Positions 33,064-41,715 of a DNA stretch of 42,372 nucleotides are shown here, in pieces (within the stretch, counting starts at the first letter, position 1; each line of letters begins with the position of its first letter). Under the pieces are notes generated by a model, which saw only the letters and a program-made list of their open reading frames with translations, ran no database searches and had not been told where the DNA came from. The stretch is from Bifidobacteriaceae bacterium (GTDB taxonomy: Bacteria; Actinomycetota; Actinomycetes; Actinomycetales; Bifidobacteriaceae), in the NCBI GenBank assembly GCA_029227215.1, contig JAQXZM010000108.1:1-42372 (forward strand). Direction: 5' to 3'. Position numbers and translations under genes: made by a program.

Positions 33064-33493
33064 AGGTTCCTCCTCCTGGGATACGTCACCTACTCAAGGC
33101 GCCCTGCCATGTGCCCGCCCGCCCCGCCTCAGAAGGTTTCGGGCGTCGGTTCGTGCAGCGCACGCGATTCATGCGCTGCCAGTCCCATGCTTCGCAACAA
33201 GCAACATGGCGCAGGTCTTATGGCGCGATACCTGGCCGCGCTGTCCATCTAGATACGCCCGTGGTGCAATTGGCCCACGGATATAGGGAAATTCTGAAGT
33301 GAAGTCTACCCACTGCTCTGCCCGCGCAAGAGCGCGCGGCATGGTGCATCGAGGTGATTTTCCTCACAACGTAATCGTCGCAATCCACGATGCTTCCATC
33401 GCGTTGACTATTCGAGCGGTGCATGCCGTTCGACACGTGCCATCCAAGACGCGCCACGTCAGTGCCGCATCAGCGTGCTGTATCAGCGCTGTA
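33064..33493. other. Intergenic region upstream of the activase gene
   Basis: The ~430 bases contain the activase promoter and the 3' flank of the OppA gene. A CCGTGG-N10-CCACGG inverted repeat (about 33252-33273) and AT-rich patches with TATATC on the minus strand (about 33275-33300) are the best regulatory candidates. GCTGTATCAGC occurs twice near 33477-33500. No gene was recognised. Confidence 0.4.
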
Positions 33494-35176
33494 TCAGCGC
33501 TTCGTCAGCTGGTAGTACGAGAGCAGGCCCATGTAGTTGAACTCGACGTCCTGCATCTGCAGGCTGGAGCCGGCGTTGACGTTCGCGTACCACAGCGGGA
33601 TCACCGGCAGGTCGGTGAGCAGCAGCTGCTCGGCCTTCTGGTAGGTGGCTATCGACTCGTTGAGGTCGGTCTGCTTGGCGGCCTCGTCCATGTATTCGTC
33701 GAACTGGGCGCTCTTGTAATCGCCGTTGTTCAGGCCCTTGCCATCGGCGGACGAGGAGTCGTAGCCCTGCACCAGGTAGCCTTCGGGGTGCGGGTAGTCG
33801 GACTGGATGCCGGAGCGGAACGCCGCGCCGATCGTGCGCTCGTTGACCTGGGTGCTGAAGTCCTTGCTCGTGGCGATGCTCTCGCCCTGCGCGTCGATGC
33901 CGAGCACGTTCTTGATGGAGTTGGCGACGGCGTCGACCCACTGCTTGTGGTCGCCGTCCGCGTTATAGGCGATGCGGAAGGTGCCGCTCCATGGCGAGAT
34001 CGCGTCGGCCTGCGCCCACAGCTGCTTGGCCTTGTCGGCGTTGTAGGTGAGCACGCCGTTCGTGTCGAGCTTGTCGGAGTAGCCCGAGATCGTGGGCGCG
34101 AGGAAGTCGGTGGCGGGCGTGGCGCTGCCGTACATCACCTTGGACGTGATGGACGCGCGGTCGATTGCCATGCTGATCGCCTCGCGGCGCAGCGCGCCTT
34201 CCTGGCCGCTGAAATGCTCGAGGTTCTGCGGGATCGTGATGGACTTGAACGCCGGGCCGTTCTGCGTGTAAGCGTTGATCGTGGAATCGGACTGGTAGGT
34301 GCTCAGCGCGGACGTGGGGATCTGGTCGAGCACGTCGAGGTTGCCCGATTGCAGGTCGGCGTAGGCGGTGTTGAGGTCGGAGTACACGCGGAAGCTGATG
34401 CCGCCGTTCTGCGCGTTGCGCGGACCGGTGTATTTGTCGTTGCGGCGCAGCTCGATGCTCTGGTCGGGCGTCCAGGACTGCAGCACGTAGGGGCCGTTGC
34501 CGATCGGCGCCTTGCCGAAGGCGTCCATGTCGTCATAGGCGACGGACGGCAGCGGCAGGAACGCGACGTCGCCCACCTTGTAGGGGAACGAAGAATCCGG
34601 CTGCTTGAGCGTGACGTCGAGCGTCGTGTCGTCGACGACCTTGAGCCCGGAAAGCTGGGCGTTCTTGTCGCCCTTGGCGTCCTGGAGCTCGTCGTAGCCC
34701 TTGATCGTGGCGAAGATGGCGGCGCCCAGCTGGCCGTTGGCGGCGTTGGCGGCGTAGGACCACGCGCGGGCGTAGCTCGTGGCGGTCACGGCCTCGCCGT
34801 TCGAGAACGTGCGGCCGGACTTGAGCTTGATCGTGTACTCGGTGGCGTCCGAATTGGGCGTGATGGACTCGGCGTCGTCGTATTCGAGGTCGCCGCTCGT
34901 CGAGAACGTCACAAGGCCGTCGAACACCTGCGTGACGATCTTCCAACCGGCGGTGTCGGCGATGTCGCCCGGCAGCAGCTCGGTGGTGGGTTCCACGGAA
35001 TTGACGGAGATGATGGCGTCGGAGCTCACTTCCGCGTTGCCCGACTTCTTGGACGAGCAGGACGCGAGCGGCACGACCACGAGCACGGCGGCAAGGGCGG
35101 CGGCGATGAATCGCGCAAGGCGTGGTGAACGGGCGCGGACGGCGCGCGCGAGGGACGGCAGCGACGGGCGTGACAT
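33494..35176 (-). CDS. Oligopeptide/solute-binding lipoprotein (OppA-like, SBP family 5)
   Basis: The 560-aa ABC-importer binding protein has a lipoprotein signal: basic N-region, hydrophobic stretch RFIAAALAAVLVVVPL and lipobox LASC (Cys 40). The mature part shows family 5 features: EPTTELLPGDIADTAGWKIVTQVFDGLV, YTIKLKSGRTFSNGEAVTATSY, GNGPYVLQSW, REAISMAIDR and the C-terminal LPVIPLWY. It would sit lipid-anchored outside the membrane and deliver peptides or oligosaccharides to a permease. No opp permease or ATPase gene is adjacent, so it is an orphan that must share a transporter encoded elsewhere. The start ATG has AGAGGA upstream. Confidence 0.93.
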   Translation of the reverse strand: MSRPSLPSLARAVRARSPRLARFIAAALAAVLVVVPLASCSSKKSGNAEVSSDAIISVNSVEPTTELLPGDIADTAGWKIVTQVFDGLVTFSTSGDLEYDDAESITPNSDATEYTIKLKSGRTFSNGEAVTATSYARAWSYAANAANGQLGAAIFATIKGYDELQDAKGDKNAQLSGLKVVDDTTLDVTLKQPDSSFPYKVGDVAFLPLPSVAYDDMDAFGKAPIGNGPYVLQSWTPDQSIELRRNDKYTGPRNAQNGGISFRVYSDLNTAYADLQSGNLDVLDQIPTSALSTYQSDSTINAYTQNGPAFKSITIPQNLEHFSGQEGALRREAISMAIDRASITSKVMYGSATPATDFLAPTISGYSDKLDTNGVLTYNADKAKQLWAQADAISPWSGTFRIAYNADGDHKQWVDAVANSIKNVLGIDAQGESIATSKDFSTQVNERTIGAAFRSGIQSDYPHPEGYLVQGYDSSSADGKGLNNGDYKSAQFDEYMDEAAKQTDLNESIATYQKAEQLLLTDLPVIPLWYANVNAGSSLQMQDVEFNYMGLLSYYQLTKR

Positions 35177-35629
35177 GTGATTCCTCTTCTCTCTGGCGGT
35201 TCTTGCCGGCAGTTCTCCTGACAGCTCGGTAGCGGTTCGTTAGCAGCTCGTGCCGGCAGGATGACTGCATTCAAGTCTGTGTTTCGTTTCTTCAGCCACG
35301 GCGTGGATCGCTCTGATGGGATTTCAAGAAGACAGGGGTGGCTGGGATGGGTTTTGTTAGTTACACAATATTGCACGCCGCCAACCACGCTATGCCCAGC
35401 GCGAACCTGACACGCCGAGCGTCGCCGGACGTCGCGACGCCGTCGAATAACACCTTCGAATAACACCACTGTGCGCAATCATGCAATATCATGGAGTAAG
35501 CGATGGCACAAGGCGGCACCCCGATGACGAGGAGCGGCTGCCGCACTGCCATCGGGAGCATCCTCACAAGCATTGCATCCGCGCCACGGGCTGGGAGACA
35601 GGCCGCAGGCGTGGAGAAAGAGAGAAGAC
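35177..35629. other. Divergent intergenic region between the OppA and EEP genes
   Basis: The ~450 bases hold promoters for both directions but no clear consensus pair. A tandem repeat TCGAATAACACC occurs at 35443-35454 and again at 35456-35467. The segment TAGTTACACAATATTGCAC (about 35359-35377) is AT-rich and may hold the oppA promoter. A frame beginning with ATG at 35503 behind GGAG is not convincing because it overlaps the EEP gene out of frame and its remainder is not protein-like. Confidence 0.4.
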
Positions 35630-36721
35630 ATGCAGCCCAGGCATCTTGGCATCAAGATTTTCTTGGGGTTCCTGTGCGCGATCTGCATCCTGGGAACCCT
35701 GTCGTGGTGGACTCCCTATTCCTGGGAGACGCTTCCGTTCATGCCTACACTCAGCGCGATGTCACCTTGGTTCATCGTGCTCATCCTCATCACCGTCATC
35801 ATCGCAGTGTTCGCGCGCCGCGGCGTGGCGCTCATCGTGCTCGCGCTGTGCATGATCGCCCAAACTGCAGCGATCATGCCGTACCTGGGGCACGCCGACA
35901 CCGAGCTTTCCGCCGGCACCCGTGAGATCATGGCGGACATGGCGACCGCCGATTCCAAGGACCCGCAGCTCCAAGGCGGCATTACCGCAAGCAAGAGGGC
36001 GAGCACCACGGACCAATGCGCCCGCATCATGACGCTCAACGTCAAGGGCGGCCTCGCCGACCCCACGCAGATCATCGACACGGTCGCCGACCGCCGCGTG
36101 GAGGTGCTCGCCTTGCAGGATGCGAATGACAGCTTCATCACGCAGCTGCAGGAAGACGGGCTGAACGACTACCTGCCCAACCTCATCAAGTCCGACCCCG
36201 ATGCGTCCGGCAACGTCAATGTGATCTTCACGATGGACACGCTGGGCGACCCCTCCTCCAAGTCCATCTCGTCCTCCTTCCAGCAATACCCGACCGCAAC
36301 CATCTCGTTCAAAGGCGACACAATCCGTTTCATCGACGTCAACACCGTGAAGGCAAACACCAGCAGCGACCTGTGGGGGGCGTCCCTCAATGAGATCACC
36401 GACTGGGCGCAACGGTATGCCATGGGCGACACCGCGTACATCCTGTTGGGTGATTTCAATGCGACGACGAGCCAGCAGCACATGCAGCGCATTCTGGATG
36501 CCGGCTTCCGCGACGCGGCGCGCGTGACGCGCACCGGCATGCAGTTCACCTGGCCGTCCGACGAGACGCTCGTGCCGTCGATGGCGGCCATCGACCACAT
36601 CCTCGTCAACCAAGGCGTGCATGTGGGCGACGCCACGACGATGAAGATCGCAGGCACCGACCACAAAGCCGTGCTCGCCACGATCGAGCCGAGCACCCAG
36701 ACGGATGACAACAAGAGCTAA
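35630..36721 (+). CDS. Membrane-bound endonuclease/exonuclease/phosphatase-fold protein
   Basis: The 363-aa protein has three N-terminal membrane helices (about residues 8-24, 47-61, 66-84) and an extracytoplasmic EEP domain. Motifs in order are IMTLNVKGG (Asn), VLALQDAND, LLGDFNATT, DHILVN and TDHKAVLATI (catalytic His). In the second motif the usual metal-binding Glu (LQE) is Asp. Relatives include secreted nucleases and lipid or sugar phosphatases. A surface nuclease or phosphodiesterase role is inferred. The ATG at 35630 follows GAGAGAAG. It is monocistronic, with a strong terminator. Confidence 0.82.
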   Translation: MQPRHLGIKIFLGFLCAICILGTLSWWTPYSWETLPFMPTLSAMSPWFIVLILITVIIAVFARRGVALIVLALCMIAQTAAIMPYLGHADTELSAGTREIMADMATADSKDPQLQGGITASKRASTTDQCARIMTLNVKGGLADPTQIIDTVADRRVEVLALQDANDSFITQLQEDGLNDYLPNLIKSDPDASGNVNVIFTMDTLGDPSSKSISSSFQQYPTATISFKGDTIRFIDVNTVKANTSSDLWGASLNEITDWAQRYAMGDTAYILLGDFNATTSQQHMQRILDAGFRDAARVTRTGMQFTWPSDETLVPSMAAIDHILVNQGVHVGDATTMKIAGTDHKAVLATIEPSTQTDDNKS

Positions 36722-36798
36722 GAAGCACTTCAAGTAAGCGCTGACGGCTCGGCTCCGATAACGGAGCATGAGCCTCGAGAATGACGCTCGACAATGAC

Positions 36799-36834
36799 AA
36801 TGAGGGGTTGGCCGAAAGCAGCCAACCCCTCATT
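36799..36834. terminator. Bidirectional intrinsic terminator
   Basis: AATGAGGGGTTGGC pairs perfectly over 14 bp with GCCAACCCCTCATT. It lies between the convergent EEP gene and xseB. On the plus strand the arm ends in CATT rather than a long T run. Confidence 0.85.
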
Positions 36835-36874
36835 CATGCCTGGCGTTCATTCATGCCTGGCGCCATGCCGCGGC

Positions 36875-37198
36875 TCAGCCCAGCTGCGTGCCGGCGTGCT
36901 GGGCGCCGGACTGCTGCTGCTCGCGCGCCGCATCGAGCTGCGAGCGCACTTCCTGGAGCAGCGCCTGGGCGCGGGTGGCGAGCGCTTCGCCGATCTGCCA
37001 GTAGCGCAGCGAATCCTCGAGCGAAAGCCCGCCGCGCTGCAGCTTGTCGACGATGGCGGTGAGCTGGTCGCGCGCATCCTCGTAGCTCATCGATGCGATG
37101 CGGGCGCGGTCCTCGTCGGTCATGCCCTTCATCTCCACCTTTTCCAGCGGGCGCGCGGTGTCGGCGGTCTCTTCGTTCGTTTCCTTGATATCGGCCAT
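36875..37198 (-). CDS. xseB: Exodeoxyribonuclease VII small subunit
   Basis: The 107-aa protein has the XseB core SMSYEDARDQLTAIVDKLQRGGLSLEDSLRYWQIGEALATRAQALLQEVRSQL (about residues 37-90), with an acidic N-terminal extension and a Gln/Gly-rich C-terminal tail. XseB binds several-fold to XseA to form exonuclease VII, which degrades single-stranded DNA and aids repair. The ATG at 37198 follows AAGGAG; the frame stays open upstream through the repeat-rich spacer but has no start signal there. It is downstream of xseA in the same operon. Confidence 0.95.
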   Translation of the reverse strand: MADIKETNEETADTARPLEKVEMKGMTDEDRARIASMSYEDARDQLTAIVDKLQRGGLSLEDSLRYWQIGEALATRAQALLQEVRSQLDAAREQQQSGAQHAGTQLG

Positions 37199-37328
37199 GA
37201 TTGGTCTCCTTTTGTATGTGATTGTGTGTGATTGTCTGTGTCTGTCTGATGTGTATTTGTCTGATGTCTGTGTGATTGCCTGAGCGATTGCCTGTGCCTT
37301 GTCGGTGTGGCTCGCATTCGCCTCTGCC
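37199..37328. repeat. TG-rich simple repeat in the xseA-xseB spacer
   Basis: The 130-base spacer is dominated by TGTGATTGTCTG-like words (GTGTGATTGTCTGTG, TGTCTGATGTGTATT, TGTCTGATGTCTGTG, GATTGCCTGAGCGATTGCC). No gene is seen. Copy number may vary by slippage, changing the distance between the two coupled genes. Confidence 0.65.
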
Positions 37329-38711
37329 CTAGGATTCGCGTGCGCTTCCGGCGGTCTTCGTGGCGGTGAGCACGCCACGGCTCACGATGACCGTCACCTC
37401 GCTGCCGTCCGGCACATCGGCAGGATCGGCGATCACATGGCCGTCCGCCGTCTGGGCGATCGCGTAGCCGCGGTCGAGCGTGGACTGGGGACTCAGCGCG
37501 GTGAGCGTCGCCTTGCGTTTGTCGATGCCGGAATCCTCGAAGTCCACCAGGCGCGTCATCGAATTAAGCAGCGTCTCGCGCTGGTGCTTGAGGCTTTCCT
37601 CGAGCGGGTCGAGCATGGACGCGGGGTTGGTGAGCATCGGGTTCGACAGGTAGCCGGCGAGGCGCCCCTCCTCCACCCTCACGGTGCGGTCCATGAGCAT
37701 GTCGATCGCCGAGCGGGCCTGGGCGATGATGTTCCATTGCTCGTTGACGTCCGGCACGACGGCCTGCGCGGCGCCGGTGGGCGTGGTGGCGCGGTAGTCG
37801 GCAGCGAGCTCGATGAGCGTCCAGTCGTCCTCATGGCCGATGGCGGAGACGATGGGCGTGCGGCAGGCGGCGGTGGCGCGCACCACCCCTTCGTCGGAGA
37901 ACCCCACGAGGTCCTCGAAGCTGCCGCCGCCGCGGGCGACGATGATGACGTCCACATCCGGGTCGGCGTCGAGCTGCTCGATTGCCTGGATGACTTCGCG
38001 CGGGCAGTCCGGGCCTTGCACCTTGACGTAGGCGGTCTTGAAACGGATGATGGGCCAGCGCAGACTCGCGTTCGTCTTCACATCGCCTTCGGCGCGGGCT
38101 CCCGGGGCACAGATGAGGCCGATGCAGCGGGGGAACTCCGGCAGCGGCACCTTGTTCGCCTCATCGAACAGGCCTTCGCCCTTGAGCCGGCGGCGCAGCT
38201 CCTCGATGCGCGCAGCAAGGTCGCCTTCGCCGCACCGGCGTATCTGCTCCGCCTTGAACGACAGCGACGTCTGCTTCTCCCACAGGTCCGGCCTGCCGTA
38301 CACAACCACCTTGTCGCCTTGCCGCAGCCCCAGCTGGGCCGCCTGGTTGGCGGGCTCGCCGAAGGCGACGACGCGCATCGAGACGTCCTCGTCGTTGTCG
38401 CGCAGCGTGATGTAGGCGGAGCCGCGGCGGCGCATGTCGATCTGCATGATCTGCCCTGTCATCCAGCATCCCGGCCATTTGCGCACGGCGCCCGCGTACT
38501 GGTGGCTCGTGTAACCCACCGGCCACGGCTCGTCGGGCGTCGTGTCATGCGACCAACGCGGGATCTGCCCCTTGCCCCATGCCACATAAGGGATGTCGCG
38601 CGGCTGCGCCGGCTGGGCCTGCTGTTGCTGCGCGGCTGGCATCCCTGGCTCCCCCGCTGGCATTCCCGCGTCTGGTGTCACGCCTGGCGCGGAGTGTGAA
38701 TTCCACCACAT
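37329..38711 (-). CDS. xseA: Exodeoxyribonuclease VII large subunit
   Basis: The 460-aa catalytic subunit has an N-terminal OB-fold (WMTGQIMQIDMRRRGSAYITLRDNDEDVSMRVV), then the XseA catalytic region: IGLICAPGARAEGDV, DVIIVARGGGSFEDLVGFSDEGVVRA, TPIVSAIGHEDDWTLIELAADYRATTPTGAA. The coiled-coil part is shorter than in E. coli and the C-terminal LDRGYAI segment is present. A Pro/Gln/Ala-rich extension (~35 residues) precedes the OB domain. The ATG at 38711 follows AAGGAGG at eight bases; an upstream in-frame ATG has none. With xseB it forms a two-gene operon. Confidence 0.96.
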   Translation of the reverse strand: MWWNSHSAPGVTPDAGMPAGEPGMPAAQQQQAQPAQPRDIPYVAWGKGQIPRWSHDTTPDEPWPVGYTSHQYAGAVRKWPGCWMTGQIMQIDMRRRGSAYITLRDNDEDVSMRVVAFGEPANQAAQLGLRQGDKVVVYGRPDLWEKQTSLSFKAEQIRRCGEGDLAARIEELRRRLKGEGLFDEANKVPLPEFPRCIGLICAPGARAEGDVKTNASLRWPIIRFKTAYVKVQGPDCPREVIQAIEQLDADPDVDVIIVARGGGSFEDLVGFSDEGVVRATAACRTPIVSAIGHEDDWTLIELAADYRATTPTGAAQAVVPDVNEQWNIIAQARSAIDMLMDRTVRVEEGRLAGYLSNPMLTNPASMLDPLEESLKHQRETLLNSMTRLVDFEDSGIDKRKATLTALSPQSTLDRGYAIAQTADGHVIADPADVPDGSEVTVIVSRGVLTATKTAGSARES

Positions 38712-38905
38712 GCTGTGTGCCTCCTTGTTCCGTTCGTCTTCCGTTCGCATTCCTTGCGTTCGTCTTCCTTGTCAAACCTGCTTGCCAGCTTACCGTGACT
38801 CTCCGCGCCACGCCGGGATGGCGACGCCGCGTGGCGATTCGCAGCGGCAGCACCGTGTGGCCGCGTGCCACTCTAATCGACAAGCATTCTTAACAGCGTT
38901 CATGA

Positions 38906-38960
38906 ATTCATCATCACATCACCCTCCATTCACCTGCAGTCCCGAGTCAATTCACTTGCG
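38906..38960 (+). promoter_or_regulatory. Pho-box-like direct repeats upstream of the alkaline phosphatase gene
   Basis: ATTCATCATCA (38906), ATTCACCTGCA (38928) and ATTCACTTGCG (38950) are spaced exactly 22 bp, two turns of 11 bp. PhoP/PhoB sites in many bacteria are direct repeats with an 11-bp period, and in Streptomyces the unit resembles GTTCACC. The array lies ~165 bases upstream of an alkaline phosphatase start. A GGCGC/GCGCC hairpin (about 39062-39078) and TATTAG follow closer to the gene. Confidence 0.5.
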
Positions 38961-39123
38961 TTCCCTAGCGTTGCTTGTGGCGGCGGAACAGAGCCGGCCC
39001 TCCAACGGCATCCGTGCCGCGCACAGGAGAAAGCCCATTCCCTCCGGGTTTTCAGCATGACGGCGCCCCATCTGCGCCGCGTGCATCTGCAATAGGTATT
39101 AGAGAAGAAAGATCAACGGATCA

Positions 39124-41217
39124 ATGCATACCAATCACTCCATCCGGCGCAAGGTCATGGCCGGATTCACCGCTGTTCTCGCCGGCGCCACCCTTCTGGG
39201 CGCCGTGCCCATGGCTTCGGCAACCGAAACCGCTGACGTACAGTCCCTCAGCCAGCACGGCGGCGCCCAGCGCATCGGCAACACCGGTGCCACCGGCAAG
39301 GCCAAGAACGTCATCCTCTTCATTGGCGACGGCATGGGCGACTCCGAGATCACCATCGCCCGCGATTACCTCTACGGCCCTGGCGGCACGCTCAACGGCA
39401 TCGACAAGATCGGCCAGGCGGGCGCCACCTCTGCCACCGAGACCGGCATTGGCCAATACACCACCTACGCGACCGGCGATGGATCGAGCCGCACCAACCA
39501 AGTGACGGCGGTCACCGATTCCGCCGCATCCGGCTCAGGCTGGGCAACGGGCACCAAGACCTATAACAACGCTGTGTCCGTCAACAACAGCTTCACCCCG
39601 CAGATGAACCTCCTCGAGCTCGCCAAGGCAAAGGGATTGGCAACCGGCAACGTGACCACCGCCGAAGTCCAGGACGCGACCCCGGCAGTCATGGAATCCC
39701 ACTCGACGCAGCGCTCCTGCTACGGCCCGCAGGGCAAGACCGACGGCACCTCCGATGATTCCGAGAAACGTTGCGACGCCGAACAGCTGCTGCAGAACGG
39801 CGGCATCGGCTCCATCTCGGAACAGCTGCTCGACACTCGCGCCGATGTGACGCTCGGCGGCGGCAACAAGTACTTCAACCAGACCGCACAGGCCGGTCAG
39901 TGGGCCGGAAAGACCCTCAAGGAACAGGCCACCGAACGCGGCTACCAGTACTTCGAGGATCCTTCCCAGCTCGCCTCGCTGACCGAAGCGAACCAGGACT
40001 CCCCTGTGCTTGGCCTGTTCTCCTCCGGCAACATGCCGACGCAGTACAACGAGTCGAAGGCACTCGACCATGACACGGCTGAGCAGATGGCACTTGCCGG
40101 CCAGCAGGATGGCAACCAGAGCCTCGTGAGCTGCTCCACCAACTCCGAGTGGCTCGGCAACAAGGGCGCATCCCTGGCTGACATGACGTCCAAGGCCATC
40201 GACCTGCTCTCCAACAACCAGAACGGCAAGGACAACGGCTACTTCCTGCAGGTCGAGGGCGCCTCGATCGACAAGCAGGACCACAACGCCAACGCCTGCG
40301 GTCAGATCGGCGAAACCGATGACCTCGACAAGGCCGTCGCCGCCGCCCTCTCCAAGGTGGACCTGTCCAATACGCTCATCATCGTGACCGCTGACCACGC
40401 TCACACGAGCCAGATCGTGTCGTGGCCGACCTACTACGGTCTGACCACCCCGCTGCGCGCAAAGGACGGCTCCGCCCTCTACGTCGCCTACGCCACGTCT
40501 TCCTCTCCGATGGACCAGGGTGGTTCCATGAGCCACACCGGCACCCAGCTGCGCATCGCAGCCTCCGGTCCCGGCGCCTCCCGTGTGAACGGCCTGACCG
40601 ACCAGACAGATAACTTCTTCACAATCGCCAAAACGCTGGGACTGGCGAGCAGCACTGAAGAAATCGCTGCACAGTCCGACGGCGCCGACGCCACGGTGTC
40701 CAAGGCTGCCGATGGCTCCTACACCGCGAATGTGACTGGTTTCAACGGCGACGCGTCGCTCTCCTACTCGCTCGTCGACAAGGCGACAGGCAAGACGATC
40801 GCTTCGCAGGACGGCTGCACGGTTGACAACGGCCACCAAGGCGTGTGCGGCGTGCGTGTGCGCACCACCCAGACCACCCCGATCGCCTTCCCCGCTGACG
40901 CAGTGGCCGAGGGCGGCACCTACGAGCTGACCGTGACCGGCAAGCAGTCCGGCAAGAAGATCGTCAAGGAATTCCAGGGTGTCGCGAACAACGCCTCTGC
41001 AACGACCGACAACAACGGCGACGTCGCAGTCCCGACGACCGACGGTGAGGCCATCGCCCAGGCCGAGGCACAGGCAGCAAAGCAGAAGGAAGCCGCAACC
41101 CTGGCCAAGACCGGTGTCGCAATCGCCCTCATCGCCATCCTCGCCGCGGTCTGCGCGGCGGCCGGCATCAAGTTGCGCTCCAACGGCATCGCCTTCCGTG
41201 ACGATGACGCCGAGTGA
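39124..41217 (+). CDS. Cell-wall-anchored alkaline phosphatase (PhoA family)
   Basis: The 697-aa secreted phosphomonoesterase starts with a signal peptide (basic HSIRRK, hydrophobic core to about residue 28, ASA cleavage near 33). Active-site motifs are NVILFIGDGMGDSE (metal Asp), TDSAASGSGWATG with catalytic Ser 133, DVTLGGG, VEGASIDKQDHNANA and VTADHAHT. A ~120-aa Ig-like C-terminal region follows. Then comes LAKTG (660-664), a hydrophobic helix and a short charged tail. LAxTG is the recognition pattern of class E sortases in high-GC Gram-positives, so covalent wall anchoring is inferred. It liberates phosphate outside the cell. The ribosome binding site is weak (AAAGATCAACGG). Pho-like control fits the upstream repeats. 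Confidence 0.93.
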   Translation: MHTNHSIRRKVMAGFTAVLAGATLLGAVPMASATETADVQSLSQHGGAQRIGNTGATGKAKNVILFIGDGMGDSEITIARDYLYGPGGTLNGIDKIGQAGATSATETGIGQYTTYATGDGSSRTNQVTAVTDSAASGSGWATGTKTYNNAVSVNNSFTPQMNLLELAKAKGLATGNVTTAEVQDATPAVMESHSTQRSCYGPQGKTDGTSDDSEKRCDAEQLLQNGGIGSISEQLLDTRADVTLGGGNKYFNQTAQAGQWAGKTLKEQATERGYQYFEDPSQLASLTEANQDSPVLGLFSSGNMPTQYNESKALDHDTAEQMALAGQQDGNQSLVSCSTNSEWLGNKGASLADMTSKAIDLLSNNQNGKDNGYFLQVEGASIDKQDHNANACGQIGETDDLDKAVAAALSKVDLSNTLIIVTADHAHTSQIVSWPTYYGLTTPLRAKDGSALYVAYATSSSPMDQGGSMSHTGTQLRIAASGPGASRVNGLTDQTDNFFTIAKTLGLASSTEEIAAQSDGADATVSKAADGSYTANVTGFNGDASLSYSLVDKATGKTIASQDGCTVDNGHQGVCGVRVRTTQTTPIAFPADAVAEGGTYELTVTGKQSGKKIVKEFQGVANNASATTDNNGDVAVPTTDGEAIAQAEAQAAKQKEAATLAKTGVAIALIAILAAVCAAAGIKLRSNGIAFRDDDAE

Positions 41218-41258
41218 TGACACTCCTGTAAGCCTGTAAGCCCTGCGCTCCCCTGAAG

Positions 41259-41316
41259 ACGCGCTGGCTCCTAGGATCGGAATTTCCGATTCCCCGGAGC
41301 CGGCGCGCTTTCTTTT
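41259..41316 (+). terminator. Strong compound terminator after the phosphatase gene
   Basis: CGCGCTGGCTCC pairs with GGAGCCGGCGCG (one G-T pair), enclosing an inner GGA-TCGGAA / TTCCGA-TTCC hairpin. The 3' side runs into CTTTCTTTTG. It lies about 45 bases after the stop codon. Confidence 0.88.
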
Positions 41317-41480
41317 GATTCGGCATGGTTCCTTTGAGTCAGTTCGGTTTCTCAAATTCACCCCGATTTCTCAAAACCAGCGCCTCGTCCCTTCCACATT
41401 CCGGCGGGAGGGATTTCATTATTCTCCGCCCATCATCCGCAATAATTTCTCCTCCCTCCACTCCCGTTTCTCCTCTGGCC

Positions 41481-41672
41481 GAGCCTCCGCCATCGGCGAC
41501 AAATTAACAGGTCGCCGAAGACGGAAGTAACAGATTCCTAAAAAGGATTCCGAACCTCCGCCTTCGGCGACCCATGAACCGCTTCGCCGAAAACGGCAGT
41601 TACACACCCCAAAACAGGTTCCCCGTTCTCCGCCATCGGTGGCAAAAGCAAAACCGCCGGAGACAGAGCCAC
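41481..41672. repeat. Palindrome array 2 of the 71-bp-period family (three units)
   Basis: Units start at 41481, 41552 and 41624, 71 and 72 bp apart. Arms match array 1: left GCCTCCGCCATCGGCG or ACCTCCGCCTTCGGCG, right CGCCGAAGACGGA or CGCCGAAAACGGC. The third unit is degenerate (TCCGCCATCGGTG ... CGCCGGAGACAGAG). Spacers contain GATTCC-TAAAAA-GGATTC-like small palindromes. The rest of 41317-41480 is AT-richer sequence without a recognisable gene. Confidence 0.8.
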
Positions 41673-41715
41673 AGGCCCCGGGAAGGGACCCGGCCCCGCC
41701 TCCGGCGGCACCCGC

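Noticed and set aside
28141-33252. Very long open frame antisense to the activase fusion gene (about 1700 codons)
   Set aside because: The sense strand encodes clear activator and Fe-S motifs; the antisense product is Arg/His/Val-rich with no domain. High GC with biased third positions opens such frames. The same holds for long antisense frames opposite ileS, both ABC genes, the GH3 gene and the TetM-like gene.
35503-35925. Plus-strand frame with a fair ribosome binding site overlapping the EEP gene
   Set aside because: After the first ~30 codons it is an out-of-frame shadow of the EEP gene, His/Arg-rich, with no domain; the true start at 35630 is well supported.
37199-37378. Longer XseB with a 60-residue N-terminal extension
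   Set aside because: The extension is translated simple repeat plus antisense of xseA; AAGGAG sits right before the ATG at 37198.
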